A stretch of DNA of 64,000 nucleotides from Neocallimastix lanati (nom. inval.) (GCA_016946835.1 JACVTC010000121.1:113501-177500), one strand, 5' to 3'; counted from the stretch's first letter, positions 11,710 to 24,308 are shown. The notes: generated by a model from the letters alone, not told the origin. A program made the numbers and translations.

Positions 11710-11833
11710 AACAGTTATGATTTATATAAAAAGATTGAGATTGCATATAAATTTGAAAAATAATTAAGATTTTATTATTATACTATTTGCTGATCCCCTC
11801 AGAAACCATACAGCTTAGGTTCCATCGTTGGAT

Positions 11834-12056
11834 AATACTCTGGATACTCATAACATAGTTTTAGGTAGTCTCTAGTATCTTCCAATTTATTTTCATCATA
11901 TGCTTTTAGCCCAATCATTATAACTCTTTTCAATTGATTATAACTTTCTCCTTGAAGTGAATAAAGAACAATATCATTTGCAAATAATCCACCAAAATAT
12001 CGAAAATCGTCCAAAGGAACCCCAAAATTTTCACACCTATTAAAAATAAAATATTA
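11834..12056 (-). mobile_element. LINE copy D, 5' part (reverse-transcriptase palm fragment)
   Basis: The minus-strand frame encodes CENFGVPLDDFRYFGGLFAN followed by DIVLYS. This aligns with ELGIPLGESRYCGG and LFSDDIVL of copy A; the catalytic FxDD is changed to FAND. The frame then runs through EDTRDYLKLCYEYPEY into the copy-A target site. Across the A insertion it continues in the same phase into the 3' part of D at 6130. The RT thumb region is missing, so D also had an internal deletion. Its 5' end near 12056 is a truncation with no visible target duplication. Confidence 0.75.
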
Positions 12057-12546
12057 TTAAATTTACCACATTTTTATTTTATCTTTAAATTAAACATAAA
12101 AATGGAAAGATTAAATATATATTATTCTAAATGTTCATTTAAATATTCCAAAAGTTTTTAGTTTTTTAATATATATATTAATATTTTAAACTCAAACAAC
12201 AACAAAAAAAATAATCCCTTTACTATACACATAACTAAATACAGAATTTTTATTTAATTTTACTTTTTTTATTTATTTACTTTTTTACTTTTATAACTTT
12301 TTCAATTTTTGTATATACATACTACTTCTTTTTATCTTTTAGTTCAATTTTATCCTTTATTATAAATTATATATAAATAATTTATAATAAATATTTTTAT
12401 AAATATATTTTTTAATTTTTTACTACATTTATTTTATTATTTATATAAATTTTTATTTATTTTTTATTTAATTTTTTTTTAAAGGAAATGAAAATTTAAT
12501 AAAACGTCAACTTTTTTATTTTTAAACTATAATTAAAAATAAAAAC
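12057..12546. other. AT-rich spacer and 3' flank of the CE15 gene
   Basis: Only A/T-rich low-complexity sequence is seen. The 3' UTR of the CE15 gene should lie in its right part. Confidence 0.5.
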
Positions 12547-14097
12547 TTAAGCTAAGCGAGGAGTGGTCCAGTCAATCCATTCACTCTTGCTAAAGTTAAT
12601 TGGTTGAGTGTTCTTAGAGTAATCAATCTTACCAGTCTTAGCATCCTTACCTAAAAGGAACTTATTTACAAAGTCCTTGACTTCATCGAATTGTCCGTTT
12701 GGTAATGAACAGTGCATGTGACCACCTTCTTGAGTGTAAGTGTATTTATCAGTAGCACCAAGAGCATCAAATATTTCCTTAGTAGCTTGACCACAGTAGT
12801 TAGATGGAACTTCACCAAGCCATTCTTGACCGGCATTATCAATAATTAAAAGGGCACGAGGAGCTACCATACCAGTAAGCATGTGTTGATCGAATGGAAG
12901 AGTGGTTTCTCTACCATCATAATTTCTGAAAGAACTAATCATCCAGTTACCTTCAGTAGCAGCACTACCTAAACCTTGAACGAATTGTTTACCCTTTTGT
13001 CTGTTGACTTGGGCACCAACACGCCAAAGAGAAGCACCACCAGAACCGGATTCTTGTGGAATAGTTAGAGCAATACGTTCATCAAAAGCACCAATGGCAA
13101 GAGCAGCCTTACCTAAACGTGAACAACCAGTAACAGCAAGGTGTTTAACATCAATACCAACACTTGAATCCTTCTCAAGGGCATCAATTAAACGACTAAC
13201 ACCCCAGGCCCAAGCCATAATGGTACCGGCATTACTACTTGGGTTAGCCTTAAAGAAGGCACCACTTCTTGGATTGTTTTCTGGAGCAAGATTATTGGTG
13301 TTAAAGGTAATTGAGGCAACATCAAGACCATTGGTTGAAGCGCCTAAACTACCACCCATACCAAAACCTTGGTCTAAACCAATAATAGCTGGCTTTGGTT
13401 TAGCAGCTGTACCAGCGTTACTGATAGTAACATCAAATGAGGCAGTATTGCCCTTGTTGGTAACAGTGACGGTATACTTGTTACCAGATTTTCTTCCTTC
13501 AACCTTATCTGGATTACGTGGCTTTTCACCGAACATGATCTTTTCAAATGTAGCGGCGATTTCTTCACGACGGCAAGTCCATTCAGCTTTAGTAGAAACA
13601 CGTTTACCACTAAGAGTCTTGAATGGATCTGGAAGCTTTGAGTTATTTACACTTGTTTGAATATTACCAATTTGGCATTGTTTACGATGGTCTTCAACGA
13701 AATCGTTAGCTGGTTGAGATGGTTGAGATGGTTGAGATGGTTGAGATGGTTGAGATGGTTGATTTCCGGAACAATTAGCTGGAATACCACACCAGTGTGA
13801 TCCTTCAATAGCCCATGAACCATCTTTATCTTTTTCTATAGCAGTACATGTCTTTTTACAACATGGATAACCAAATTTAGTTGACCAACAGGAGGCATCA
13901 TTAATTTTGGTAATACCACACCAATCACCAGTAGCTGAATCAATACCCCAATCACCATCATCATCTTTGTAATAAACAGGAGTATTACTGCTACTACAAC
14001 ATGGATAACCGAGAAATTCGGAGATACATTTATTTGTTGATTGAGCTAAAGCTACACTAACTAATTCAAGTAAAACTGGAATAGCTAAGAATTTCAT
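12547..14097 (-). CDS. Secreted 4-O-methyl-glucuronoyl methylesterase (CE15) with two dockerins
   Basis: Single exon, 516 residues. Residues 1-19 are a signal peptide. Two Cys-rich CBM10-type fungal dockerins follow (about 22-62, GYPCCSSS...GDWGID...WCGI; about 68-110, GYPCCKK...GSWAIE...WCGI), then a Gln-Pro-Ser linker encoded by 9-bp repeats (about 13712-13762). The rest is a CE15 catalytic domain with the family hallmark GCSRLGK (nucleophile Ser326), IPQESGSGG (Glu349, the expected acidic residue position) and HMHCSLP (His460/His462; His462 in the HC pair is the likely base). The enzyme cleaves ester bonds between lignin and glucuronoxylan. Dockerins should place it in the extracellular cellulosome. 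Codons are far richer in G/C than in neighbouring genes, which suggests high expression and possibly bacterial origin. A TATATATA stretch about 50 bp upstream (near 14143-14153) may be the TATA box. Confidence 0.95.
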   Translation of the reverse strand: MKFLAIPVLLELVSVALAQSTNKCISEFLGYPCCSSSNTPVYYKDDDGDWGIDSATGDWCGITKINDASCWSTKFGYPCCKKTCTAIEKDKDGSWAIEGSHWCGIPANCSGNQPSQPSQPSQPSQPSQPANDFVEDHRKQCQIGNIQTSVNNSKLPDPFKTLSGKRVSTKAEWTCRREEIAATFEKIMFGEKPRNPDKVEGRKSGNKYTVTVTNKGNTASFDVTISNAGTAAKPKPAIIGLDQGFGMGGSLGASTNGLDVASITFNTNNLAPENNPRSGAFFKANPSSNAGTIMAWAWGVSRLIDALEKDSSVGIDVKHLAVTGCSRLGKAALAIGAFDERIALTIPQESGSGGASLWRVGAQVNRQKGKQFVQGLGSAATEGNWMISSFRNYDGRETTLPFDQHMLTGMVAPRALLIIDNAGQEWLGEVPSNYCGQATKEIFDALGATDKYTYTQEGGHMHCSLPNGQFDEVKDFVNKFLLGKDAKTGKIDYSKNTQPINFSKSEWIDWTTPRLA

Positions 14098-15064
14098 TTT
14101 TATTTTATTGTATTTTCAAAATATTTATTTTTACGTTGTTTTTAATATATATAATATAATCAATATATTCTATATATTCCTGAACTAAAACAATAACAAT
14201 AATTTTTTTCTTTCCAAAAAAAAAATTTTTAAGGAGTTATTATTTATAACTTGAAATTTTAAATTTGGGAAGAATTATTTCTCTTTTTATATTTTTTTAA
14301 TTATATTTTTTTTTATATTATTCATTTTTTTAATATATAATAAATAATAAATAAATTGAAATAATATATAATATTATATGGAGGATTTTATATTATTTTT
14401 ATTTAATATATATTCTTCTTTTTTAATAATAAAATTGTTCCAATAACTATTTATTATTAATTAATTGAACTATTGTTTTATTATTTTATAATAAATGATT
14501 TAATATGAAATTATTTTAAATTAAATTACGTTAGTATGATTCAAAAAATTTTTTTATTTTTATTAATAAATAAACTTTTTATATTGTTTAATTAATATAT
14601 CATTTTTCCATTTTAAATTTGATGTAATAATGAATTTAAATTTTATTTATTAATAAAAACGATTTATTACCATATTCAATAGGGGAAAGTTATTTTTTTT
14701 CCACTTGTTCATAATAATGTTAACTTTTTTTTTTAAACAATTTATATAATAATTGTAAAAATTTATTATTTATAAATATATTAATGTTTATAAATAAAAT
14801 TAATATTAAAATATTATAACTAAATCTATAAAATGTCTCCCTATATAATTTTATAGAACCATGTTATATCATTATATAACAATAAAGTGACTCATAATTA
14901 AAAATTGAAGTTAAAGTATATTTAAAAAATAATAATATTATATATTTATTACAATTTACTATATAAGGTAATTTTGTACGGATTATATATTAATGAAATT
15001 TTAATTATTAATTAATAAAAAGTTTTTTATTTCAAAACAAAATGTTTTTTTTTTTTTTTTTTAT

Positions 15065-15095
<31 letters not shown>

Positions 15096-16600
15096 TCTTT
15101 TTTTTTTATTCCATTTGTTATTCAATTTTTTTTATTAAATATTAATAATCATTTATTACTCAATTTTTTGTTTTTGATTAAATATTACACTAATTTGTTA
15201 CTCAATATTTTTGAATAGATATTATCATTTATTACTTAATATTTTTAAATTCAAAAATATACTAAATATGTTTTTTTTTTTTTATTATTTCTTTATTTCG
15301 ATGAATGAAGTGAAAACCTTTTTTTATTTATTTTTTTTTTTTTTTGTATTAGTCTAAAATATCAAAAATAAAGTTTAATTAAAAAAATAATTGTACTATT
15401 ATTATATTATTATTAAATATTTTTATGTGATTCTTTTATCCCATAATTTTTAATTAAAATAATAATAAAAAAGTTGACATAAATTTTCACTAGAACGTCA
15501 ATTAATTTATGCATATATAAATTGAGTGTGTGTCACTTCAGCAAAATTTTTTGTGTCTGTCATTTCGCAAAAGTTTAATAAATAGAAATATTAATAATAA
15601 AATAAATAAATAAAAAATTTATAAAGTATAAATAATTAATAATTTTTTTTTTTATTTTATTATATTTTTATTTATTGGATAAAAAAAAATATAGTTAATA
15701 ATTTGTTAATAATAATTGATAAAGAATTTTCAAGATATTAAGTAAATTTTATGAAAAAATGTAAACAAAGAAAATGAATACAAATGTATCAAATTAATGT
15801 ATTAGAAAATTTATATTAAATTATATTTTCATATTCTTTAAAGTTATATTAATACTACATTTTTAATTATTATAAATTAGTATAATATTTTAACTTTAAA
15901 TCTTATTATATAGTATTTTATATTTTAGTTATATAGTTTTATTAAAAATATATTAAATTAAGTTATGAATTATATTAATCTAAAAAGATTAATAATTCAT
16001 AAAATGAAAATGTAAATAAACATTTAGAAGGGGACTTTTTATGAAGATAAGAAATAATTAGTCAAAATATAATGAAGTGCTATTAATAAGTTAAATAATA
16101 AATAATTAATATTTTTAAGTTATATTATTGATAATATAACTTCTTTGAGTAATAAATAATTTTTGTTTAATTATTTATAAAATAAATTTCATTTAAAATT
16201 AATAGTTTATTTTTATTATAAAAAATTATAAGTTGTAGTTTTAAAGAAAGAATTTATTTTACAACTTTAGTATAACATTATAATATTAATAAATATATTA
16301 TTTTTTTATCAATAATAATAAAATTATTAAATTTTACTATTATTATTATAAATTTAATAAAAAAAACTATTAATAATAATAAAAAATAAAAAGTTTTATA
16401 ATTAATAGTAAAAAATAAAATAAAAATAATAAAAATAAAAGGAACAAATAATAAAAACAAAATAAAAAGATTGATAATAAAATATAAAAAATAAAATAGA
16501 AATAAAAAAAAAAATAATTATTAATAAAAAATAAAAAAATTGATAATTAAAAATAAAAAATCAAATAAAAATGGAAAAAAAGGAATTATTAATAAAAAAT

Positions 16601-16632
<32 letters not shown>

Positions 16633-17458
16633 TAAAAATAAAAAAATAGATACTACCTAAAATCATCCTAACTTTGTGCTACTTTTAACTCCCTTTTTTT
16701 AATATGTCCTCATCTTTAATTTAAGATTTTTTAAAATACTGCGCAAGGACTTAAAAGGTGTAAAATGATCAATTAACTATGTAGATATTATTTTTTAATT
16801 TTTTTAATAATTATATTTTATATTAATTATCCTTTAAATCTTTTAAATTATTAATGCTTATTTTTTTATATATAAAAAATAATATTAATTATATATATTT
16901 ATTGAAATATTATAAATCGTTTAAAACGTAAGATAAAATATTTTATTTTTTTAAAGCTTTAATTCTAATGAATATTTATTATTACATAATGTATATTTAT
17001 TCTATATATATTTTTCTATTTTTAAAAATTAAATTTTAAATTTATTTATTTATTATAGTTTGATTTATTTATGTTTATTTATTTCATTATTTATTTAAAT
17101 TATATTATTTATTTGTTTTATTATTAATTTATTTATTTATTAATTTTTTAAAAAAATTTTGAGAAATGAAACTTTTCCGAAATGAAACTATTTATGTAAA
17201 TTTTCCGAAATGAAACTTTCTGAAATAAAATTTTTTAAAATGCACCTCCCCCATATAAATTAATTAATATAAAAATTTTCCCGTTGTAATTATTCTTTCA
17301 AAAAATGTTATATGGAGATGACAAATGATGACAAATAATAGTTTTTTAAATGAAAATAAAGTATTGTTTTAATAAATAATATAATTACTAATTATAAAAT
17401 AATATTGAGAAATCAATAGGATTAAACAAAACAAAAAAAAAAAAAAAAAAAAGCTTAC
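14098..17458. other. AT-rich intergenic stretch, no gene seen
   Basis: It contains long T runs (15044-15062, 15270-15285), an ATT run (15070-15095) and A-rich AAATAA repeats (16380-16650). Three imperfect copies of TTCCGAAATGAAAC lie at about 17161-17230. The missing last exon of the WD40 pseudogene was looked for here and not found. Confidence 0.6.
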
Positions 17459-17652
17459 TACTAAAGACATAACATTTGATACTTCATTTCTTGGTAAAAC
17501 TTCATGATTAACTGAAATTACAGTTTTTTCTAAATATAAATATTTTTGTAAAAAAGAAATTTTTTAGAAAATCTAAAATAGATTAAGTATAAATAAATAT
17601 ATATATTCATTAATTAATTTTATTTCTTTAATATATTCAACTATATGCTCTA

Positions 17653-17685
<33 letters not shown>

Positions 17686-18054
17686 GTTACACTTCTTGGT
17701 CTTCTTATAGTATTAACACTAAATTCCCAAAATAATAATTTAGTATCTTCTCCAATACTTCCAAATATATAGCATCTATCAAGAAAATTATATTTATCGA
17801 ACATAATAAAATTGATCCATGATGAATGACCTTGACACCTTGATACTATATTTCCTCTAAAAGCCCATATTGAAACTAAATCATCTTGACCTCCAGTAAC
17901 AATAAATTTACCATCTGGACTCCAATCCGCACATAACAAGCCACCAAAATAGCTATGATATATATCACATAGTCTATTTTTTTTTTTTCGTTTTTTTATT
18001 TTATTTTTATCATTATCATTATTATTAAATTGAATATTTATTAAATAATAATAG

Positions 18055-18108
<54 letters not shown>

Positions 18109-19053
18109 AAAATATTATTTATTTTAACATTATAATTTGGAGAAAAAAAAATAATAATATAATAAAAACATACTGATTTGTTAAATATTTAATAACTTTT
18201 AATGTTCCATCTAAAGATGTTATTGATATATGATCAAAATCTGGTTGAAAATGAAAGTGCTAATAAAAGTTTATAATAATATTATATAATTTATTCAATA
18301 ATAACAATAGTATTAAATTGTTATTTGTATCAGATCTAAAATGTTTTTTTTTTTTTTAAAAAAAAAAAAAATTAATAAAATACATCATATTTTTAATTTA
18401 TTATTAATTAATATTATTCTAATTATTAATTTAAAAAATTAATTAATTAAATAATAATAATAATAATAATAAATTAATGTATATATAAATAATAACAAAA
18501 AAAAAAAAAAAAAAAAAAAAAAATGAATAAAAATAAATAATCACTATATCAAAAACATATAAAGATTATATTTAATAATTTACAATAAAATAACAATAAT
18601 AATAATAATATTTATTTATTATAATTATTTGGTACCGTTGGAGGATTAAATGGTGCAGAATATTCCTTATCTTTATGAAATACCATCACAATACCATTAT
18701 TAAATGCTGCAATAAATTCATTTTCACTTCCAGGAATTCATTTTATTGATGTACAGGAAGAGGCATTTAAACAACCATTTCTATTATATCTAATATATTT
18801 TCCTAATATTGGATTATATAATTATTAAAACCTATAAATTTAAATCAAAAGTAAATATATTACTCCAGTACTAATAAATGATTGAATTTTCCAATTTATA
18901 TATAAATAAAGAATGAATTTATTGTATATAAATGTAAAGTAATATTTAAATATATTTAAATATATATATTACCAATAACTCATCAATAGAACTAAATTAA
19001 CATCATGACATACTGGAAACACTTCATTAAAACATATACATGATAAAATAGTC

Positions 19054-19093
<40 letters not shown>

Positions 19094-19925
19094 ATAAAAA
19101 TATTTATTAATAATTTTTACCTTTGGTTTTGAATCATAGTCCACTAAAAAGAATACTAAAAAATAAATATTCATTATTGGATTTATTAATTTTTGAAGTT
19201 AAAATCTTTGCTAAATTTTCATTTGCTACAATTTTTAAAACAAAACATTTTTTATCCGTAACTTTTTGCGTTTTTACTTTTGCATTTTTAGGTTTAGCTA
19301 TTAATTTATCGAATTTAAACAATTTTTAAGTTTATTAAGTATATAAAGATATTAAGAAGAGAAAAAAATATTCGTAATAAAAAAGATAAACATTAATAAA
19401 TAATTAAATATTATAAAATATTATTTTAAATGTTAATTTCCCAGAAAAAAAAATAAATTTAATTAATAAAACTAAAAAAAATAAAAAATAAAAAATAAAA
19501 ATAAAAATTAATATATATTAATTATATATACCTTCAGAACAAGGGATTTCAATAAATTTTGTTTCACTTTGATTCTATTCATTTTGAGGAAGTTTATTTA
19601 AACCTTCTGAAGAAGTATTTTTTATTTCTACGCTATCTGGATCATACAGCCTTGATTTATTTGGTTTGTTTTTTCTTTTGTCTTTTGGCTTCTTAAAACT
19701 TTCATTAATTCTGAATACATTTTCCACTTTATTTATAATTAAATTATTAGATGATGAATTAACTGTTATTAATGAATATAAAGGTAAATAATACTGATGT
19801 AGCTGAATATCAAATTGAATTTCATCATTTAATTTATAATTATTTCCATTTATTCCTTGAAAAGATGTTACTACATCTTTTTTACCAAAATTTTGAATTG
19901 AAGGAGAAATTTGCAGTTTATTCAT
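17459..19925 (-). pseudogene. CreC/WDR20-type WD40 protein gene, decayed
   Basis: Seven exon remnants are read on the minus strand: 19925-19532, 19297-19121, about 19050-19010, 18831 to about 18640, 18259-18174, 17973-17693 and 17529-17459. They are joined by plausible GT-AG sites. Family blocks are clear: KYIRYNRNG, IPGSENEFIAAFNNGIV, SYFGGLLCADWSPDGKFIV, GGQDDLVSIWAF, SRCQGHSSW and GSIGEDTKLLFWEFSV. Fungal CreC and animal WDR20 are WD40 partners of a deubiquitinase (CreB / USP12-USP46). The gene looks dead. There are in-frame stops at 19575-19577 (TAG) and 19134-19136 (TGA), a TAATAA just after the 18831 acceptor, and a TGA replacing the conserved Trp of the IKW-PGSE block near 18740. The family's last WD repeat is also absent. 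Confidence 0.85.
18061..18106. repeat. 46-bp poly-A tract in an intron of the WD40 pseudogene
   Basis: An uninterrupted A run. A shorter A run at 18490-18523 lies in the next intron. Confidence 0.95.
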
Positions 19926-19967
19926 TTTAGTAAAAACAAGTATTATTACTATTTATTATATATATAT

Positions 19968-20051
<84 letters not shown>

Positions 20052-20965
20052 TATTATTGATAAATATTATTAAAATTTTTATAAATGTTTAATTTGAAAT
20101 TTAAAAATTTGAAGAATAGATTTTTATATATATAAATATATTTAATAAATTTTAAAATTTTATTTTATAAATTAACATTATATTTTATATTATGATTAAA
20201 TATCTATTTATTTAGTTTTATTTATTTTCTATATATTATTTTGTTAATTACTAGTTTAATTTGAATGTTTATTCAAAAAAATGTTTCCAACTGTCGATAT
20301 CAATTTTAAATTAATAAAAGAAATAAATGTCTTTTTTTTAGATATACAAAAAAAAATCAATTGCAATAGCCTTTGTTTAGAAATTCATAAATATTTATAA
20401 TATATATCAAATACAAATGTATTAATAATAGAAAACATTATATAAAAATTATTACAAAACAATTTAATAAATAAACAAATTTCAATATTTAATTTTAAAT
20501 CTGTTTTTTTTAATTCTTTTTTTATTTATTTATTTACTTCTATATTTATATATAGATATTTAGTTATATATATATATTAATCTTTATAATTTTAATTAAT
20601 ATTCATTTATTTAATTATATATATTTATATAATTATATAACCTATTATTTATTTTATGAAAATTCAAAAAAAAATAAAAATAATTTAAAGAAATAGTTAA
20701 AAATAAAAAAAAAAATAATTATAAAATAAATTAAAAAATAAATTAAATAAAGATGCAAATGATATAAAATAATTGTTAATTTAATTTGAATAACTTGAAA
20801 AATAATGAATACAATGACAGTGATAATAATAAAAATGATATTAATAATATGAAAATAATAAAAATTAAATATACGTATAATAAACAATAAAAAAAAAAAA
20901 ATAAATATTTTAAATAAAAATTTTTTAAAATATGTATATTTATAGATTACTTTAATTTTTTTTTT
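19926..20965. other. AT-rich intergenic stretch with a 52-bp poly-T tract
   Basis: A TTTA tetranucleotide run (19966-19998) leads into an uninterrupted T run at 19999-20050. Nothing else is recognised. The right end should hold the 3' UTR of the metalloprotease gene. Confidence 0.7.
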
Positions 20966-21887
20966 TTATTCTTCATCAACTTCATCCGTGAATAACGAAT
21001 AGCCTAAAGTTTTTAATACACATAAAAGGTCATCACTTATACCATAAGAATTATTAAATTCCTTTTCAGAACTCTCAATGGAGGTGGATACATCCATATA
21101 GGGTCTCATTAAATAATTTTTTGTTTTCTTATATCTTAAACTATCAAAGTGAGAAAGGCTTGTACCAGTTAAAAAGTTATTAGGTGTATACAAAACTAAC
21201 CAATTAACATATAGTTTAGATTTTTTAATGGAATATTGATAATCTGTATCTTCTTCTTCATTATCTAACGCCTCATTAGCATTATTAGTATCATTAGTTA
21301 GAATTACTGGTGTTTCCAATGGAATATCAGCATTTTTTGTTTTTGTTGGTTTATACATTTTAAAACGCTTATTTTTAATTTTTTTGGTATTAGTAGTACT
21401 TTTTTTGGAATTACTACTATTATTTAATACACTATTAACATTATTAATTCTATCGCCTTTATTATTACTTTTAGTTTTATTATTTTCATTATTACTATCA
21501 ATTTTATCATTACTATCGGTTTTATTAGAAGTAGTAGATTTATATTTAAACTTATAAGTTGGTCTAATTAATTCTTCACTTCTTTGTAATGAGCTTTTTA
21601 AATTATATGGGGCTGCACACCAAAATGATACAGATTCTGGTGTAGTCATAATTTGATATACTTTTCTAGCTATTTCATAACTTGCTGATTCCTTAAAATA
21701 TTTATATAGGTGAGATTTAAATGGATATTCCGGAAAATGAGCAAAATCATCAATAATCTTTTTTTGATATTTAGCTATCCACTCATTTTCTTTATTATTT
21801 GCCTTTTTATTCCATAAGAATAATAATAAAATATAATAAATAAAATAAAGTATAATTAAAAATATTATAATTAGTTATCTTTTTAGA

Positions 21888-21927
<40 letters not shown>

Positions 21928-24308
21928 ATATATATATATAATATTATATAATATAAAATAATATAATATAATATAATATATATGTATTAGATTAGATTAG
22001 ATATTCATTATTCCTACATACAATATATTTATTAAAAATGTACGGTTTTTCCATAATTCCATAATCTCCACTTTCTGGAGAAAGGGTAATATCTCCTGGA
22101 ATTAAGATTTCATCATTATTATTAAACCAATTATACCATGAAGAAAGAAATCCTAATCCATGAAGTAATTCATGAAGTACTGTTTGTTCTAAATTATATT
22201 TCTTTCCTTGTTCAGATCCATCATAATCCCATTGAAAATCTGAATTAAATAATACAGTAATATCGGATTCTGTCTCTAATCCGGTTAACTGTTTAATTAA
22301 TGCTGAAGGATAACTATAATTACTGTCAAGAAATTCATTTTCTTCAGGTATTTCAATCACTTCTTGTTCTCTAGCTTTTGAATCAACAGATTCCTTCAAT
22401 TCTGATTTATTGAGTTCATGATTAACTTCTTTATTAACTTCCTTATTTGTAGTATTTAATTGAGAATATGAGTTAATAAAATTTCCTTTATTTTTGTAAC
22501 TTAAGAATGGTGTATTAAAAACTGAAGTTATATTTGAAGACCCTTTGCAATGACTTGAAATTTGAATCTTATTAGATTTATTAGTTAAAATGTTGTTCTG
22601 AGCTTTATTTTTATTATTGTTATTATTACCACTAGAAGTAGCATCATTATCTTTGCTTTGATAATTTTTATCTTTCTTTGAACTCTTTTTTTTATTGTTA
22701 ATATGATTATTTCCAGAATTTCTTTTTATAAATTTTTCTATAATTATATCATCATCATCGTTATTATTATTCGTGGTAGTATCGTTATTTTGATTTTCAT
22801 TACTATTCTCATTAATTGAATAAAAGAAGCTTGGTGCTGCTGATCCCATAACAGTGGAATGACATGACGGATTATGATTACAAAAACTATAATAATATAT
22901 ATAGACATACACAGAATATTTAAAATTAATCAATTTTACTAATCTTTCACCAGCATTTTCAAATACTTTTAATGCCTTTTCACATATTTTATCATCATCA
23001 TCACAAAAATAATAAAATATAAAATTTTTATCTTCATCATCACTATCTGAAGTCGTATCTACCAATATAAAATATATGTTAATATATAAAATATATATGT
23101 TTAAAAAAAGTAAACGAATAAAATATTAAAAAATAAAAAAAAAAAAAAAAATAAAATATTAAAAAATAAAAAAAAAAAAAAAAATAAAATATTAAAAAAT
23201 AAAAAAAAAAAAAAAAAAAAATTAATATATATATATATATATTCATTTTAATATTTTAATATAAAAATAAAAATTTTTATTCCTAATCCTTAATAAAGAA
23301 ATATAGGGAGAATTAAAAAAAAAAAAAAAAAAAAAAAAATGTTGATTTTTTTTATAATAAATTGTATAAAAAAGTTTTACCTTTTTCTGAACGAATTTTT
23401 TCATGAGAAGTATTTTTATTACTTATAGTTGTACTCTTAGCTGTTGTTGTTTTTGATTTTTTCTTTAAATACCTTACTAATTTTTGATTTTTAATGTAAT
23501 TCTCATAGTCATAATCAATCAGTGGGTATGACTTTGCTTCTTTCAGACTTTCATTATTTAATAATTCAGTACTTCGAATTAAATATCTTTTTATTTGTTG
23601 ACTATTATTTTCTTTGAAAGGAATTGAAACCTTTACAAAATTATGTTCCAAGTTTAAATTTTTTGGATAAATACTAAAATTTATAGAATTGAAGCTATCT
23701 TGAGAAAAATAGGATCTTGTTTCATTTTTATACATTTCTGCTATAATTGGATCATCAAATTGACGTTTATCATGATCGTGATATCTTTTTTCATAAGCCT
23801 CTCTCATATCTTCAGATACATATTTAGGAAAACCTTTCATTAAAGAGTCAAGATTTAATACATATCTTTTATATTTTTTCTTTTCTTCAAAATGTGATTT
23901 TTTTTTATTATTATTTTTATTAAAATTATCTTGATTTTCAGTTTTACCTTTACTTTTATTATTTTTATTATTATTTTTATTTTTTGCATTTAATTTATTG
24001 TATTTATTTTCTTGAAGTGATTTCTGATATTCAATATTCTCTTTCAAATACTTTAAAGATCGAATATAACTCCATGTTGAATATTGTTTGTCAATCTTTT
24101 CCTTGGGTATGAAGTTTATTCTTCCAGCTCTACTACTTTTATACATAAAATCTGAAAGTTTTTCCTTTGCATAATCAATTAATGGTTCTATCTTTCGATT
24201 AAAATAATGACTATTTGTTTCCTCGGGTATTAATAGTGCATTAATCAAATAACTAAAAAAAAAAACAATAGAGATTGATTGAATTGCCTTAAATTTATAT
24301 ATTCTCAT
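20966..24308 (-). CDS. Secreted HExxHxxGF zinc-metalloprotease-like protein, three exons
   Basis: Exons 24308-23381, 23058-22022 and 21802-20966 join in phase to about 933 residues. The donors are GTAAAA and GTATGT; the acceptors are TAG and AAG. Residues 1-24 look like a signal peptide. A Lys/Asn-rich region follows, then a Cys-containing block (YYFCDDDDKICEKAL; CNHNPSCHSTVMGSAAPSFF) and a long Asn/Ser/Lys-rich spacer. The catalytic core has HELLHGLGF (His605, Glu606, His609). About 260 residues on, GTSLSHFD carries a likely third zinc ligand, His873, followed by LMRPYMD. This layout fits a metzincin-like secreted peptidase; the exact MEROPS family was not identified. Spacers interrupt the core on both sides, which is unusual. 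The acidic C-terminus (DEVDEE) is not an ER-retention signal. All zinc-site residues are present, so an active enzyme is plausible. Confidence 0.8.

Larger units (their letters stand above)
6244..11833 (-). mobile_element. LINE copy A, near full length, inserted into LINE D
   Basis: The element runs on the minus strand from a 5' UTR (11833-11057) through ORF1 (11056 to about 9720) and ORF2 (9421 to about 6650) to a 3' UTR ending CTTCCCTATCT plus poly-A at 6244-6252. The target-site duplication AATACTCTGGATAC is present at 11834-11847 and in the 22-bp blocks at 6109-6243. Removing copy B and its duplicated target (685 bp) gives an original length near 4.9 kb. ORF2 has an AP-endonuclease-like (EEP) domain followed by a reverse transcriptase and no visible RNase H, as in many L1-like elements. 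Stops and frameshifts show that it is inactive. Confidence 0.85.

Noticed and set aside
13004-13660. 218-codon open frame on the plus strand inside the CE15 gene
   Set aside because: Antisense shadow of a well-supported gene with conserved domains; its amino-acid composition is meaningless.
17459-19925. Stop-codon reassignment (TGA read as Trp) in this genome
   Set aside because: TAA and TAG also interrupt the same gene, and intact genes in the window encode Trp with TGG and end with ordinary stops. Gene decay is simpler.
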